From NCBI RefSeq assembly GCF_043290135.1, contig NC_134710.1:133748655-133812654 (forward strand): a DNA stretch of 64,000 bases, given 5' to 3'. Below, in pieces: positions 34,771-47,337 of the stretch. Source of the DNA: Rhipicephalus microplus (lineage: Eukaryota; Arthropoda; Arachnida; Ixodida; Ixodidae). Under the pieces are notes generated by a model. The model was not told the origin of the DNA. It saw nothing but the letters and a program-made list of their open reading frames with translations, and did no database searches. The translations under genes and the position numbers were made by a program. Every line of letters begins with the position of its first letter. Positions within the stretch are counted from its first letter, which is position 1.

Positions 34771-36362
34771 ATAAAAAAGTGGGCTGGAAAAAAAAATTGA
34801 GAACATTCCAGGGTTTACTGGGCTGTGCGAGTGGCGTCGTGAGTGTGTATTTTCTTAGAAGTATTGCGTTCAGTGTAGTTGACTGACGGTCCCTTTATTG
34901 TCAACGGGGCCTGGCTAAGGTAAGGACTTTCGTGCGGCGGAACGTTTTTCACTATCTTTCTCTTTCTCTCTCGCGTCACTTATCAGGCGCCGGAGACGGC
35001 GTCCAGAGGCTCCGGGGAGGTGGCACGGAAGAAAAGGTGCGCTGTGTCTCGCTTTGAAGGGGAACCAGGCAGTGTTGCCGAAATGCAGGAATGGACGTTT
35101 AACGTGAATACTATATTGTTCTGAGAATCTGCGTTTGGGGGATTTTGGTTGTGCATGCAGTGGCTGTTTGACATGTCGGGCTTACAACCACAGACCAGTT
35201 AGTAAGAGAGATAGAAATAGACGACAGTTGTGCATTAGAAAGGGTAGTTACACTGAAACATGGGGAGATATTTGCAATAGACCGTTCCAGAAATCGGTGC
35301 ACGCTACCTAGGCTGGCCGCAAAGCATTATGGGAAGCCGGAGCGCCGGTGGAGTGTCGTCTGCTCGCGGAAGCGTTGGCTCACCTTCTTTCCTGCAACTC
35401 GCGGGCGCACGAGCGCATCCTTGCGGGAATATCGCACGTGGTAACCCTGATTCAGTCTGCATTCACAAAAGAGGCTCAACGCAGAACAACATAAACTCAG
35501 CAGACGGTAAGTATCCTCGACTTATTAAAGACCCGGGAATATGCTATCGTAACCGCGAAGAGCCCGTTGAATCGGAAACATTATTCGGCTTTTGCGGGGA
35601 ACACGTGCGATTCATTGGTCGTATTTCCATGTAGCGGAAGCTATTCTCTTTTTTTTTCATTTTTCAGCATGCCCATACAGTTTTACTATTAGTGGTTTAT
35701 GTTAGGCACTATCACTCGTGATATGCTTCCTTCCGCGCGATACGCGGTGCAAGACCGTGGCACTTCGCACATGATAATGTCAGAATCAGACTTCTAAATA
35801 TGTGTTCGAGTCCCACTATGCTGGTGGATCGGGATTCTAATTGTCTGTTTCAAATGTTGTACCTGAGAAACTTTGCACTTGGGACGCTGAGAGTATAATA
35901 AAAACCAGCTTCCAGCACGCCCGTAGAGCAGACATCAAGTGAGTACTGTCGGGTGCGGCGATTACATAGTTACAGCACAGTGTTGCACTTCATAGAGCGA
36001 CAATACTCCACACATCTCACTTGGTAGTATTTTTTTTTGTGTGTGAAACAGCGTAAAACATGCTGTATCTGTGTGGTTTGTGTTAACAATTTAAGAATTT
36101 TCTACCTGACTGCGCAAAGGGTAACAATGGGAAGAAATATATAACATAATGGGCGTTAGTTTCCACAATTTACACAATATTCTATTTTACTGCTTGAGCT
36201 CCCGTGATCCCTTGTTTCATTACAGTTTATGATTATGCTAATTTACTAATTTGTTGTTTCGATACAGATGGCTCTCCAGCTGCAGAAAACATACAGCCCT
36301 TCTTGTCACCTTTGCCAAAACGGCCATGGACAAAACATCCGAAGGACTCACCTCGGGCGTAT
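34771..36362. other. Unassigned sequence
   Basis: Two overlapping minus-strand frames (35302-34983) and a plus-strand frame (35329-35634) have no recognised motif. 35280-35400 is GC-richer. No gene is called. Confidence 0.45.
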
Positions 36363-36430
36363 TCAGAACGAAAAATTCCGCAAAATAGAACATTCTTCAG
36401 AACGAAAAATTCCGCAAAATAGAACATTCT
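36363..36430. repeat. 34-bp tandem duplication
   Basis: Two identical units beginning TCAGAACGAAAAATTCCGCA. Identity of the units implies a recent duplication. Confidence 0.93.
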
Positions 36431-38061
36431 CATGGTGATAATAAGCACTCAATAATGTCTGGGCACAAGTATGTTCAAGCCAGAAAACGTTTATACGCAA
36501 TGCTGTTCAAGGCTGCTAATGGTGAGACTGTGACTTTAAAAGCAATGGTGGAAGCCTCGTTCAGTGTGGGAACTGTATAGAATACCGCAGCAGCGCTTAC
36601 ATAAGTTGGCAACGTTATCTGGCTGCGAGTGTCGTTTCTGTATCCGTAATAATAAAACTACAACTAGCCCTCTTTGGCTTGACAAAGGGAACAAAAAGAA
36701 AGAGGTGTGCGAAGCAACTATTGGTGAGGCCTCTAGGTTTATGGTGAATAACATGCAGATACGATTGAACATAACCAAGCAGTAAACAATAAAATAAATA
36801 CTAGGTAAGCCTGCAATAAAAAAAAACTTGCAGTGTTTTTTTGTTTTTTATGAATTCCCCCAAGGAGAAGCCATGGGTGAACTGAAAGGCGTAAGCCAAC
36901 TTCTTTTTTTATTCAATCGGTTTATTGGTACTTCCCACACCCATCCGAAGGCTTTCTGCATAAAACTGGCTTTGCACTGGCTCTATGAGCAGAGGCATTC
37001 CAAACATTTAGTACAACACCTGGTTTTTCTCGGTCTCCGAGATTGGTGGGCCGATCACATAGGCAGTGCAAAGCGATGATGTGTGATAACGTGATCATGA
37101 TGATGACTTTGCACACTATGTGTAAGGTCCAGAATGTGTAAGCTGTGTGGCCTTACACATTCTGTGATACGTGATGTCTCGATGACGTCCTATGGTGACG
37201 CGATAGTTATCGCGTCGCTCTTGTTGACGCCACCGCCATGGGATGCCATAGCCACCGACGGAATTTTTTTTCGTTTTTAAGCGAGAACTGTAGGTGCGTC
37301 ATCAAACGTTAAACTTGACCGCTTGCGTCCCGCGTTGGCGACGTCGAGTAATACGAAAAATCATCACGTAGTGACGACAACATATATGGCGTCAGACACC
37401 GCCGAAAATTGTGACATCATTTAAACGTGATGTGACTTCACGAGATCACGTCATTTCGCGATATCCGAGATTAAAGGTAGTCTGATCATGGAGACAGTGC
37501 AAAACCTGATTACGTGCAGCAATGTTTTGACGGGTTGTGTGGATGGTGGTGGGCGTGGGCCTCGGCAGGGATTCATAGTCTGAATGTCCAACGAGACTGA
37601 ATGCCCAACGAGCCTGAATGTTCATCGAGACGGAATTTCCATCGAGACCATTGGCAGTTTCGTCCGTCGGCCCAGAGACCATGCACCTGCGGAAAAAGCG
37701 CAAAGCACAGCGTGCCTAATACCATGCGCCTAGTGCCCCGCATCGTACGGTGAAAAAACCGCGAACTTCCACGAAGGAATGCGGCAGTACAAAAATAACC
37801 TCCGTCAGTGCAACAGCGTACAGAGCGCAACGGTATAACACTGCGAACAGTTCGACTACCATACCAGTCCCGACGGTTCGGTGTCGAGCTCTTTGCCTTG
37901 TTTTGAACACTTCCTGCATTTCTTGGGATGCACAAAGAGCGCGAAAACAGGTACGAGAAACTTGACCTTGGGAAACGACTGTGCCGCCAAGCTTTTTGCC
38001 GTGTGGACGGCATGAACATAATGATGGGTGACAGACCATCGAAAGTGGTTCGGCACTTCAA
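36431..38061. other. Unassigned sequence with related short repeats and a hairpin
   Basis: Two minus-strand stretches share TTGCACTG(C/T)CT, GATC and AATCTCGGA in order (37085-37030 and 37535-37455), suggesting scraps of one repeat. A perfect 13-bp inverted repeat CAGAATGTGTAAG / CTTACACATTCTG lies at 37130-37164. A minus-strand frame of 162 codons (38061-37573) overlaps another of 107 codons; neither has a domain. Confidence 0.45.
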
Positions 38062-38338
38062 AGCTACACAATATTAAATGAGATCTAACAGAAAATAGTG
38101 CGAAGGAAAGTATAGGGGAATATATTAGACCGAACTCTAATGTAAATAAGAAGAGAGAAAAGTTGGTGGAAAGATAACTTGCCATGCGCAGGATTCGATA
38201 TATATATATATATTTATGGCAAGTTATCTCTTTCCACTCACTTTTCTCTCTTCTTATTTAAATTACATTGGTTCTAATAACTTCCCCTATTCATTCCTTG
38301 GCATTATTGTCTGTTAGATCCCATTAATATTGTGTCAA
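38062..38338. repeat. Large inverted repeat with central (TA)n
   Basis: Arms of about 125 bp (38062-38187 and 38214-38338) share the blocks ACAATATTAA, GATCTAACAG, AGAAGAGAGAAAAGT and GATAACTTGCCAT. A short (TA)n (38199-38212) is at the centre. Arms differ by small substitutions and indels. It may be two head-to-head copies of one repeat inserted at a (TA)n target. Confidence 0.82.
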
Positions 38339-38379
38339 ACCAAGGAAAAACAAGCCCTTAGGTATACACTTCTTTCCTA

Positions 38380-38693
<314 letters not shown>

Positions 38694-38786
38694 TTTGCCT
38701 CCCCTTAAAAGAGCATCGCCCCGATGCTATATCTGAGCCAGTGATTCGCGCATAAAGTCACTTTGTACAAGCGACGGGGCCTTGCA

Positions 38787-39556
38787 GAGTCACTCGCTGA
38801 CGTATGGTTTAATGCGCACTACGTGCACAAGCTCAGGTCGGTGCTGGCGACGCCTTGAACAGTTTGAGCTATCCGGGACGACTTCATAGGTAACGTCACT
38901 TAGTCGTCGCAGCACTCGATAAGGTCCGAAGTACATTCTGAGCAATTTTTCGAATAGTCCCCGTCTTCGTACAGGCGTCCACACCCATACCCTCGCCCCG
39001 CCGTGGTGGTCTAGTAGCTAAGGTACTTGGCTGCTGACCTGCAGGTCGCGGGTTCAAATCCCGGCTGCGGCGGCTGCATTTCCGATGGAGGCGGAAATGT
39101 TAGAGGCCCGTGTACTCAGATTTGGGTGCACGTTAAGGAACCCCAGGTGGTCTAAATTTCCGGAGGCCTCCACTAAGGCCTCTCTCATAATCATTAGTGG
39201 TTTTGGGACGTTAAACCCCACAAATCAGCCCATACCCTGTCCCCGGTTTCGTACGTTACAGGGGCATGACGTTGGTTATAGCGGCCTGCGTCGTACTCTT
39301 GCTGTGTGTATATTCGCAGGCGTGCGAGCTGCCTGGCTTCCTCTGCGCGTTGAGTAAACGCGTCAGCACTCGTTTCGTTGTCATCGCATTCGTGTGGCAG
39401 CATCGCGTCTAACATCGTTCTTACTTCTCGTCCATAAACAAGGCTGAATGGGGTCATCCGAGTGGTGTCTTGTTTCGCAGTATTGTATGCGAACGTTATA
39501 TAAGGGAGAATATCGTCCCAGTTTTTGTGTTCGAAGTCCACATACATTGAAAGCAT
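38787..39556 (-). pseudogene. Gypsy 1 integrase C-terminus, split by SINE
   Basis: The phase beginning near 39556 continues the integrase (WDDILPYITFAYNTAKQDTT, PFSLVYGREVRTMLDAML) to VTYETGDRVWA at about 39235. The SINE at 38994-39228 interrupts it, and the C-terminal piece 38984-38790 resumes VWTPVRR-like residues then FGPYRVLRRLSDVTYEV, the GPY/F-like module, and ends with a stop near 38787. The target duplication CCCATACCCT proves the SINE came after the Gypsy. Confidence 0.9.
38994..39228 (+). mobile_element. SINE nested in Gypsy 1
   Basis: Complete plus-strand copy with the head CGCCCCGCCGTGGTGGTCTA, B box GGTTCAAATCCC and a short tail (only one ATCA unit). The duplication CCCATACCCT flanks it at 38984-38993 and 39229-39238. 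Being inside an element with 1.7% LTR divergence, it is among the youngest insertions in the window. Confidence 0.95.
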
Positions 39557-41844
39557 GTCTTCCAGAGTTTAAGTCGCTCGGTCAACCCATTGGATTGTGG
39601 ATGGTAAGCTGTCGACTTGCGATGAATAGTACCGCTGAGCACCAACACATGATCTAAAAGCGCGGCCGTGAATGTGGTTCCGCGATCTGTTATAACGATC
39701 GATGGCGCACCGTGTCTCAGCACAATGTTCTCTATGAAGAACCGGGCTACCTCCTCTGCTGTGCCTCTCTGGATGGCTTTTGTCTCGGCGTAGCGAGTAA
39801 GGTAGTCGGTCGCCACTATAACCCAGCGGTTACCAACACTAGAGGTGGGAAGTGGGCCCAAAAGGTCTATTCCGATCTGGTCAAATGGCGTTGTCGGGAT
39901 CTGGACAGGGTGTAGCAAACCGGCTCGTTTCGTTGGAGGTGACTTGCGCCGCTGGCAATCGAGGCAGGTCCGAACATGATGCTTCACGGTAGCGGTGAGT
40001 CTAGGCCAGTAATATCTCCCTCGAACTCTGCTCAGTGTGCGCGTGTAGCCTAAATGTCCAGATGTTACCTCATTGTGGCACGCTTGCAACACCTCAGAAC
40101 GAAGAGTGGTAGGGACGACAAGCAGGTAGGTGGACCCGTCTGACGAAAAGTTCATTTTGTAAAGGACATTGTTTCGCAGACAGAACGACGATAGTCCTCT
40201 TGTAAAGGCTTTGGGTGCATTCTGGCTTCGTCCTTCTAAATAATTAATCAAGCCAAGTAGCTCAGGATCGTCATGCTGGTGATCTGCGATGGTTGACGTG
40301 TCGAGGATTCCGAGGAACGCTGTCTCTTCATCAAAAGCAGCAGCCGACTCTATTGGTGATCGAGATAGGCAGTCGGCGTCCATGTGTCGTTTTCCCGACT
40401 TATACACCATCGTTATATCAAACTCCTGTAGTCTAAGGCTCCAGCGTGCCAATCGCCCGCAAGGATCTTTCAGACTTGTTAACCAACACAACGAATGGTG
40501 GTCACTGATAACCTTGAATGGGCGGCCGTACAGGTATGGGCGAAATTTCATAACTGCCCACACCACGGCGAGGCATTCCTTTTCAGTGGTCGAGTAATTT
40601 GCTTCTGTGCGTGACAGAGTTCTGCTTGCGTAAGCGATCACTCTTTCCTCGTCATCCTGGCGCTGTACAAGCACAGCTCCGAGGCCAACATTGCTGGCGT
40701 CAGTATGGAGCGCTGTAGGGGCTGTGTCATCAAAATGGGCAAGCACGGGGGTCGTCTGTAGACGTTGCCGCAAATCATTAAAAGCATCTTCCTGTTCGTC
40801 GCCCCAAACAAATGCAACGTCATCCCTCGTGAGACGAGTTGAAGGTGACGCAATGCGCGCAAAATCTGGAATAAATCGCCGATAATATGCACAGAGACCC
40901 AGAAAACGCCTCACTGCCTTTTTATTTGATGGTGTTGGAAACTGTGCGACGGCGGCAACTTTTTCGGGGTCTTGACAAACTCCTGCGTAACTGACGACAT
41001 GGCCAAGAAACTGCAGTTCCTCAAAGCAGAAGTGACATTTCTCCGGCTTGAGCGTCAGGCCTGCGGCCCGTATGACCTGCAAGACCACTTGCAATCGTTC
41101 AAGGTGTTCGTCAAACGTTGTAGAAAACACAATGACGTCGTCAAGGTATACTAGGCAGGTTCTCTATTTAAGGCCAGAGAGAACGGTATCCATGAGACGC
41201 TGGAAAGTAGCAGGAGCGGAGCACAAGACAAATGGTAAAACCTTAAATTCGTACAGTCCGTCTGGCGTCACGAAAGCGGTTTTTTCACGATCCCTGAGGT
41301 CTACTTCAATTTGCCAATATCCGCTCTTTAAGTCCATGGAAGAGAAGTAACGTGCGTTTCGAAGCCTGTCAATCGAATCATCTATGCGGGTAAGCGGGTA
41401 CACATCCTTTTTTGTAACCTGATTTAGCTTTCGATAGTCCACACAGAAACGCAGGCTGCCGTCTTTCTTTTTCACTAGAACAACAGGTGATGCCCAGGGG
41501 CTTTTCGACGGTTGAATGACGTCGTCTTCAAGCATTTTTGTTACCTGCTGTTCTATCGCTTCTCGCTCTTTTGAAGCCACACGGTACGGATTTTGATGGA
41601 TTGGTCTAGCCGTGTCCTCTGTGATGATTCGGTGCTTGGTCAAGGACGTCCGGCCAACTTTCGAGGTCGACGCAAAACAGTCGTGGAACTCGTCTAGCAG
41701 CACAAGCAGGCGTTCCCGCTGTTGCTGAGTTAAAGTAGGGCTGACGTCAAGGTTAGGTGCAAGGTCACGGGGGTCTTGTGCAGGTGTTGCTTCGAGTGCT
41801 GAAAAGCAGTCATGAACATCTGCGATCTCATCTAAATGTGCCAA
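39496..41844 (-). pseudogene. Gypsy 1 pol: RT, RNase H, integrase core
   Basis: One frame carrying a TAG at 41164, three codons before the RT catalytic box. Before the stop: HRIITEDTARPIHQNPYR, WASPVVLVKKKDGSLRFCVD and FSSMDLKSGYWQIEV. After it: CLVYLDDVIVFS (catalytic YLDD), FLGHVVSYAGV. RNase H: LHTDASNVGLGAVL, YSTTEKECLAVVWAV and HHSLCWL. Integrase: HNEVTSGHLGY with CLDCQRRK (HHCC zinc domain), IGIDLLGPLP, VITDRGTTF and HPQSNGLTER, so the D, D and E catalytic residues are kept. The frame then shifts near 39550 and the real integrase sequence continues in another phase. Confidence 0.93.
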
Positions 41845-41904
41845 CGTTGTGCCTTTTGGAAGGTGCCGTCACTCGGAGGTGAAATTGGTCAACAGCAAGT
41901 TCGT

Positions 41905-42540
41905 TCAGCCGTCGGTGACATTGACTATTCCTCGTGCTACGGAAATCCCGTGAGTGAAAAGCAGCGAGGTTAGTTGGTCGGCGACTCCTTCACTGTCGAA
42001 CGGTACGTCACATGCTACTGAAACGAGGATACATGATCGAGGCGGCACGACTATATTGTGGTCTTTGAGACGAAAGGATTTGTGCTCTGGTGATGTAGGA
42101 TCAGTCAGACGAGCACTCTCGTAAAATGAAACCACGTGGTCCGGGATGTTGATTATTGCGCCATGCTCCCTGAGAAAGTCCATTCCTATAATTAAATCTT
42201 TGCAGCACTCTGGGAGAACAATGAAAGTCGCGACGAAAGAAGAATCTCCTATGCTGATTCTTGCTGTGCATCTTTCAGTAGGGAGCAGCAATTGACCACC
42301 CGCTGTTCTTATATGTGGTTCTGGCCATGGCGTTCTTACTTTTCTAAGATGATCAGCCAGCTTGCGACTTATTATGGAAAATAAGCACCCGTATCGACTA
42401 AGGCCGATACTTGCTCTCCGTCAATAATTACATCAAGGTCGGCGCTCTTCATTTCGTCGTTGTTAACATTCGTCGGCGTCAAGTCGTTCTGTCGCGGCAG
42501 TACTGGGGACTTTTTATCGTCTTGTGGTCGGGCTGCGACC
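41905..42540 (-). pseudogene. Gypsy 1 aspartic protease region
   Basis: The frame 42776-42372 contains VIIDGEQVSALVDTGAYF, with the DTGA catalytic motif of retropepsins (about 42390-42410), then is broken by a frameshift near 42376. The following frame (42291-41905) gives the second half with DLIIGMDFLREHGAII, the usual flap/C-terminal ILG-like block. The two halves are each recognisable; neither alone makes a protease. Upstream of the protease the same frame is a linker from gag. Confidence 0.85.
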
Positions 42541-44066
42541 TTACCCCGAGAGGTCGCCGCCTTTAGTTTCCCGGTAAGGGCTGGGCGACCTTGTTCCCCG
42601 AAGGTCAGCAAAAGTACGTCGATTCGGTGATGATGTCTGAGCACGGGATGGAGAGCGTGACCTGTGGGCGGAATTGGGCTGGCGATGAGGAGGCGACTCG
42701 TGATAGGGAGACCACGTTGTTGAAGGTCCTCGAAAACCAGGGTCGTCATGGCGAACAATGTAGTCGTCATTGGCACGGCGACCGTCGTACCCTGACCGAG
42801 ACGGGCGAAGCGATGTGTCGCGGTACCAACAATAGCGAGCTATATGGCGGGCACCACCACAGTTGAAGCAGAGAGGGCGCCGATCGACGGTGCGCCAAGC
42901 GTCCGTTCTGCGAAATTGCGGGCGTCTTATGTCCTCTCGTGGTGGTGAGTAAGGCGCGGCAAGTGGTGGCTGGTGGCATGGAGACATCGGAGACATGGGC
43001 TGACGTCTGAAAGCCTCCTGCAATGGTTGCGACGAAGGTGCGGCTGTAGGTGGCTGGTAGTATGATGTAATAGGCGGGACGGGTGGTTGTCGGCGGACAG
43101 CGTCGGCGTAACTGAGTTGACGCTGATCGCGACCAAGATCAGCTGCTGAAAAAGCGTGCCTAAGTTCGTCACGAACGACTGCGGCAACGGCGGTCACTGG
43201 TGTATCCACTGAAGGAGTCCAAAACTTCTGAATTTCTTCGCGGACAATATCTCTGATAAGGTCACGTAGGGAGCCCTGATTGTCCAGAGTCACTGAAGCA
43301 GCGTTGATTGGGGTGTAGTGGACGAGCGATCATACTGCCTCGATCTTTGGTGCAGAGCACGCTCAATGGTAGTGGCTTCTCTTACACAATCGGCCACGGT
43401 AGTTAGGGCATTGCGCACAAATCCAGCGAACAGTTGTTCTTTCACGCCGCGCATAAGGTAGCGCAACTTCTTCTCCTCGGACATGTTGGGATCAGCCCGA
43501 CGACAGAGGCGCGTCACGTCTTCAGCAAACATTGCCACAGTTTCGTTAGGTTTTTGAAGCCTTAACTCGAGCAACTGCTGAGCCCGCTCTCGACGGTCGA
43601 CGCTAGCAAAGGTGTCAATCAGCTGCTGACGAAAGTCATCCCATGTGGATATACGGCCTTCTCGATTCTCAAGCCACGTGTGAGCGCCGTCACCGAGAGT
43701 GAAATACGTGCGGGCGAGCTTCTGTTGAGCATTCCACTGGTTGATGTCGGCAACGCGTTCGTAATGCTCAAGCCAATCTTCAACATCTTCGTGTGGGGCA
43801 CCACTGAAGCGATCAGGCACATGTGGCTGAAGAAGTGTTACCTGGGCTGGATTCGAAACGGGGCTGCCTTGTATCCCTTGGACCAACTGTGGCTGGCTAG
43901 CGGAGGTTATTGGTAGAGGTACGTAATGCCTGGTAGAATGTTCGTCGAAGGAGGTCAGCTCAGGAGATAGGCCTAGCAACCGCCGACTGAAGCGGTGCAC
44001 TGGTGTCGTAACAGGTGGCTGCGTGTCGGGACTTGATGAACGGCTCCCAGATGGGGTGTTGAGCAT
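42541..44066 (-). pseudogene. Gypsy 1 gag
   Basis: Start taken at the ATG at 44066 because the longer open frame reaches into the LTR. The first segment (to 43290) holds a retrotransposon capsid region with VEDWLEHYERVADINQWN, TYFTLGDGAHTWLE and FRQQLIDTFASVDRRERAQ. It ends LLQ-stop. The next (43293 onward, -1 relative phase) continues LRDLIRDIVREEIQKFW, a Pro/Arg-rich linker, and the nucleocapsid CCHC knuckle CFNCGGARHIARYC (about 42840). The clean continuity of the domain across the phase change suggests a single-base indel, though a -1 programmed shift cannot be excluded. Confidence 0.88.
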
Positions 44067-44097
44067 CGGCAGGCTTGCAACCCAGCACCTCCACCAG

Positions 44098-44276
44098 TGT
44101 CGCGGTTCAACGTAAGCAGTGCACCGAGACGTTGAGTCCGAGAACCGACGGCGTGTGTTTTTATGCAGGAGCCAAGAGCAGGCGACCAAAACAAAAGCAC
44201 GTCGTCTTCTTCAGTCCCCCTTTTCACGAGGCTGTTGGCGCGCACATCGTCTTCGTTCTTTGTTTCGGGCGCGGCA
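44098..44276 (-). repeat. Gypsy 1 5' LTR
   Basis: 179 bp, identical to the 3' LTR except for three substitutions (near positions 91, 147 and 164 of the LTR). The internal flank 44097-44082 begins, one base after CA, with TGGTGGAGGTGCTGGG, a primer-binding site for a CCA-ended tRNA. The primer tRNA is not identified. Confidence 0.94.
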
Positions 44277-44844
44277 ATATATATTTATATTCTACTGGGG
44301 ACTACACATTTGGAGCACTTTGACATACGTATATATTCATAATGGAGCACTTTGAAGAAGAAACTACCTCAAACAGTTTAATATTAAATGGACGCTGACA
44401 TAGAACAAAGAATCCTTTTAGATTAAAAAAGGCCTCGAGAACTTGCACGCCGTTCTTTTCACCGTCTCCGGTTTATTAATTGGGGAAAAAATATAGGTAA
44501 AACATTTATTTCCGAATCTCGCGCTAAAATCTCTGCACGTGATATAAAAAACTTTACTGTGCATGTTTTTTTTTACTTTAGCGGCACTCACTCAAAGTAA
44601 TATCCTGAGACTTAGTACGTTAAGTCTAGAGCCATCTCAGAAGTCAGCCTACTTTGTTTTTAGTACTTGAGAGCTGTGTAGGACCTAGTAAAAAAATGTC
44701 CAAAATTGTAAAGTCACCGCGATTGATGCATTGTGCAACTATGTGAAGCCACCCGATTTTTTTCGCACGTTTTCTTGCTTACCGAGAGAGTTCTCGTGGC
44801 AAGCGTGGTGATCTTGGAATTATAAAGGCATAATTTACTAATGT
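44277..44844. other. Unassigned; begins with remainder of (TA)n target
   Basis: The first 16 bases are ATATATATTTATATTC, the right side of the Gypsy 1 target. The rest is AT-rich without features. Confidence 0.5.
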
Positions 44845-45060
44845 CGAATCTTATTAATTCGAACACGCTTAATTCGAACTTCCAGTTAATTAGAACTGAC
44901 GCTGTGGTCCCGTAAAAGCTACGTGTATTCTAATAGGCAAAAACTCCCTGTTATTCGAACGCGCAAGCACTTGCGACGCTTAATTCGAACATACCGCACT
45001 CCGAAAATGCTCTCAGCACCCAGCCCGAACCCACGGTGGCACCTCCGACACCTCAGCGAA
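44845..45060. repeat. TTAATTCGAAC-rich repeat, possible pogo/Tigger-like scrap
   Basis: TTAATTCGAAC occurs at least twice (44868, 44978) with variants TTAATTAGAAC and TTATTCGAAC. Such spaced ATTCGAAC motifs resemble termini of Tigger-type elements, but no transposase or defined ends are visible. Identification is tentative. Confidence 0.3.
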
Positions 45061-45102
45061 GGAAAAGAAGAAAAGGAAAGGCTGGGACAGAATGTTTGCT
45101 CT

Positions 45103-45282
45103 CTCTCAAATGCATACCTGCTAACCTGGCAACAGAGAAATTCGTAAAACCCGAGTGGGAAAGGGGGGGGGGGGTCACCGACTTTTAAATTTCTCTCAAA
45201 TGCATACCTGCTAACCTGCCAACAGAGAAATTCGTCAAACCCCGAGTGGGGAAGGGGGGGGGGGTACCGACTTTTAAATTTC
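45103..45282. repeat. 90-bp tandem duplication
   Basis: Two units starting TCTCTCAAATGCATACCTGC (45103 and 45193) each include AACAGAGAAATTCGT, a G run and CCGACTTTTAAATTTCT. They differ by a few bases and G-run length. Confidence 0.9.
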
Positions 45283-47324
45283 TGGCTGTGATGGATTTGC
45301 CTTTAGCGACAAGCATAATCACGTTTTGCCGCCACAAGTCAAATCGGTGCTCTGAATCATTTCCCCCCCAATTTTTAGCACAAAAAGAACAAAAAAACAT
45401 CGCGAGAAACAATTGGGGGAGGGGGGGTCCCAAATGCACGCGCACTCATCGGCGCTGTGGTCTCATAGTGGCTTGGAGAGGCCGAACAAACGAGTGTAGT
45501 CTATGAAGGGGAGCGCAAATGCTTCCAGCTGAAATTTCGCGTCATCAAAACAACTAGAAAAATATATTTCCGTCAAAACAATTTGCGCATGTCTTCGTGG
45601 GACACACGTGAATGGACGGCACGGCGCAGCTGTCTGCCGCGAAAGCGCGGGTCAGAGTTTTGGCTTTGCTCGCTACTAGATTCTTTCGACAGGAGCGGCA
45701 AAACGCTTCTAGCCTTTTTTACGTTGTTGCGGATCCCTGCGCTGTCCACCAGTAGTCGCTTCTAATCCCAGCACTGATCACCACTTGTTGCAGACTGGGG
45801 TCTACTCGATGCTTCCCCGCTGACGTGGGTTGCCGGAACGTCAGGGTTACGTCGGACCTGGTTAAATTTCTTGTGGTAGCGTGGCGTAACTTCGGGTGGA
45901 GAAAACGATCGAATACTGACAAGATGGGGATACAAGAAACAAACAGGTTTATGGCACTCTTTCGTCACTAAACCAGTCCGGAAAACTTCCTCGACATAGC
46001 CGATTATTTTTGGTCGAGACTTTAGCCACGTACAGGGCAGGAAAGCATGTGCACCTCGTCCTCGCTGCTGCTACTAGGCTGTCGCTGTCACTCAAAGCGA
46101 GAAGCAAACCATCAGCAGCACGTCCAACAGCATCAAACAATGCCATTTTAGAAATGTATACCCGCGCAGAAGGCACCGCCTCGAAAAAGAAAAAAAAAAC
46201 CGCTCAAGGCAGCTGCAGGCAACAGTGCTGCCCGACTGTGCCGGAAATGATAGCGACGCATTCTCGGAGTTCCGGCGAAATCCGTCTCTGCAAGATGGAG
46301 CTCGTGGAACGCTCCATCACGGAGTAAGTTGCTCCTAATCTGCCAGTGGAACACGCGAACTTCTTCCGAATCTACCAGCGAAATGCAGATTCTCGGCCGC
46401 GGAGCAAGAAAACTGGCTTCCGCTCGACGAGTGGAATTCGCCATTATTTACAGCATAGAGAGGCTAGCAGTTTCACAGACCACGAGCGTGGTGGTTGAAC
46501 CATTACATGGTTCAAAACCACGTCCAGCAATCTCAAGCATCTTTTTAAGCCCCATCGAGCTCCTCCTCTCTGACTGACGCACCAATCACACACAAACATA
46601 AGAAACCGCTCTCCAGAGCATCAATCGAGTACACACGGTCGGCCGAATAGTTATCGCACCTCTTGACGCAATGCTCTTCCGGACCGAGTTTCACTGAGGA
46701 GAGGGGAAATGGGTGTTCTCCCGGAACACGCCTTTCCCTAGAAGGGCAGCCAAGGAGTAGTCTTTAATTGCTTAGTCACTACCTGCGCGGTCGGGCTGCC
46801 TCGCTGTCTCCCCAAACAAGCCAGCCTGGAGGAAATGCTTGTAGGGCTCACGGACCGTCTTCTAACTTTTTTGTCGCTCCCCGCCTCTGGACGCTGGTTC
46901 AGAGAGAACTGGTGTTCCGGGCGTGGGAGCGCTGCCCCTCTACGTTTCTCAGGGACAGCATGGCGCCTACTGACGAGGGTCACAACAACGTCTTCACCAC
47001 ATCTCATCCTACGGCTGCGTCAGCCACGTGCCCTCGGAGTTCGTAGATCGCCATCGCATCGCCGCGACCACGATTTTGTGCGCAGCGGTCTGTGGCAAAC
47101 TGTAGTTTTGTTTTCAATCGACGTGCCTTCAAAACTAAATTGTTTTATGCTATTGATGGTAGCAACTGCCACAGTTTTCTCCAAAGAGTTTGCGGAAAGC
47201 AGCGTTGCTTTCAATGGTCGAACGTTGGCCGCACGCACACTTTAGGATTTCTGTCAGTAACATCGTCGCCATACATGTTCGTGTCGAACGACCGCGGTTT
47301 CGTCCACAGCGGTTTTGGCAACGA
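45283..47324. other. Unassigned 2-kb stretch
   Basis: Moderately GC-rich. Frames of up to 136 codons (46835-47245 plus) overlap others on both strands and have no motif. It could be unique sequence near a gene, but no exon with splice context can be supported. Confidence 0.45.
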
Positions 47325-47337
47325 CAACCACCCACAC

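Noticed and set aside
37573..38061. 162-codon minus-strand frame
   Set aside because: Overlaps other frames, no motif, no splice or polyadenylation context.
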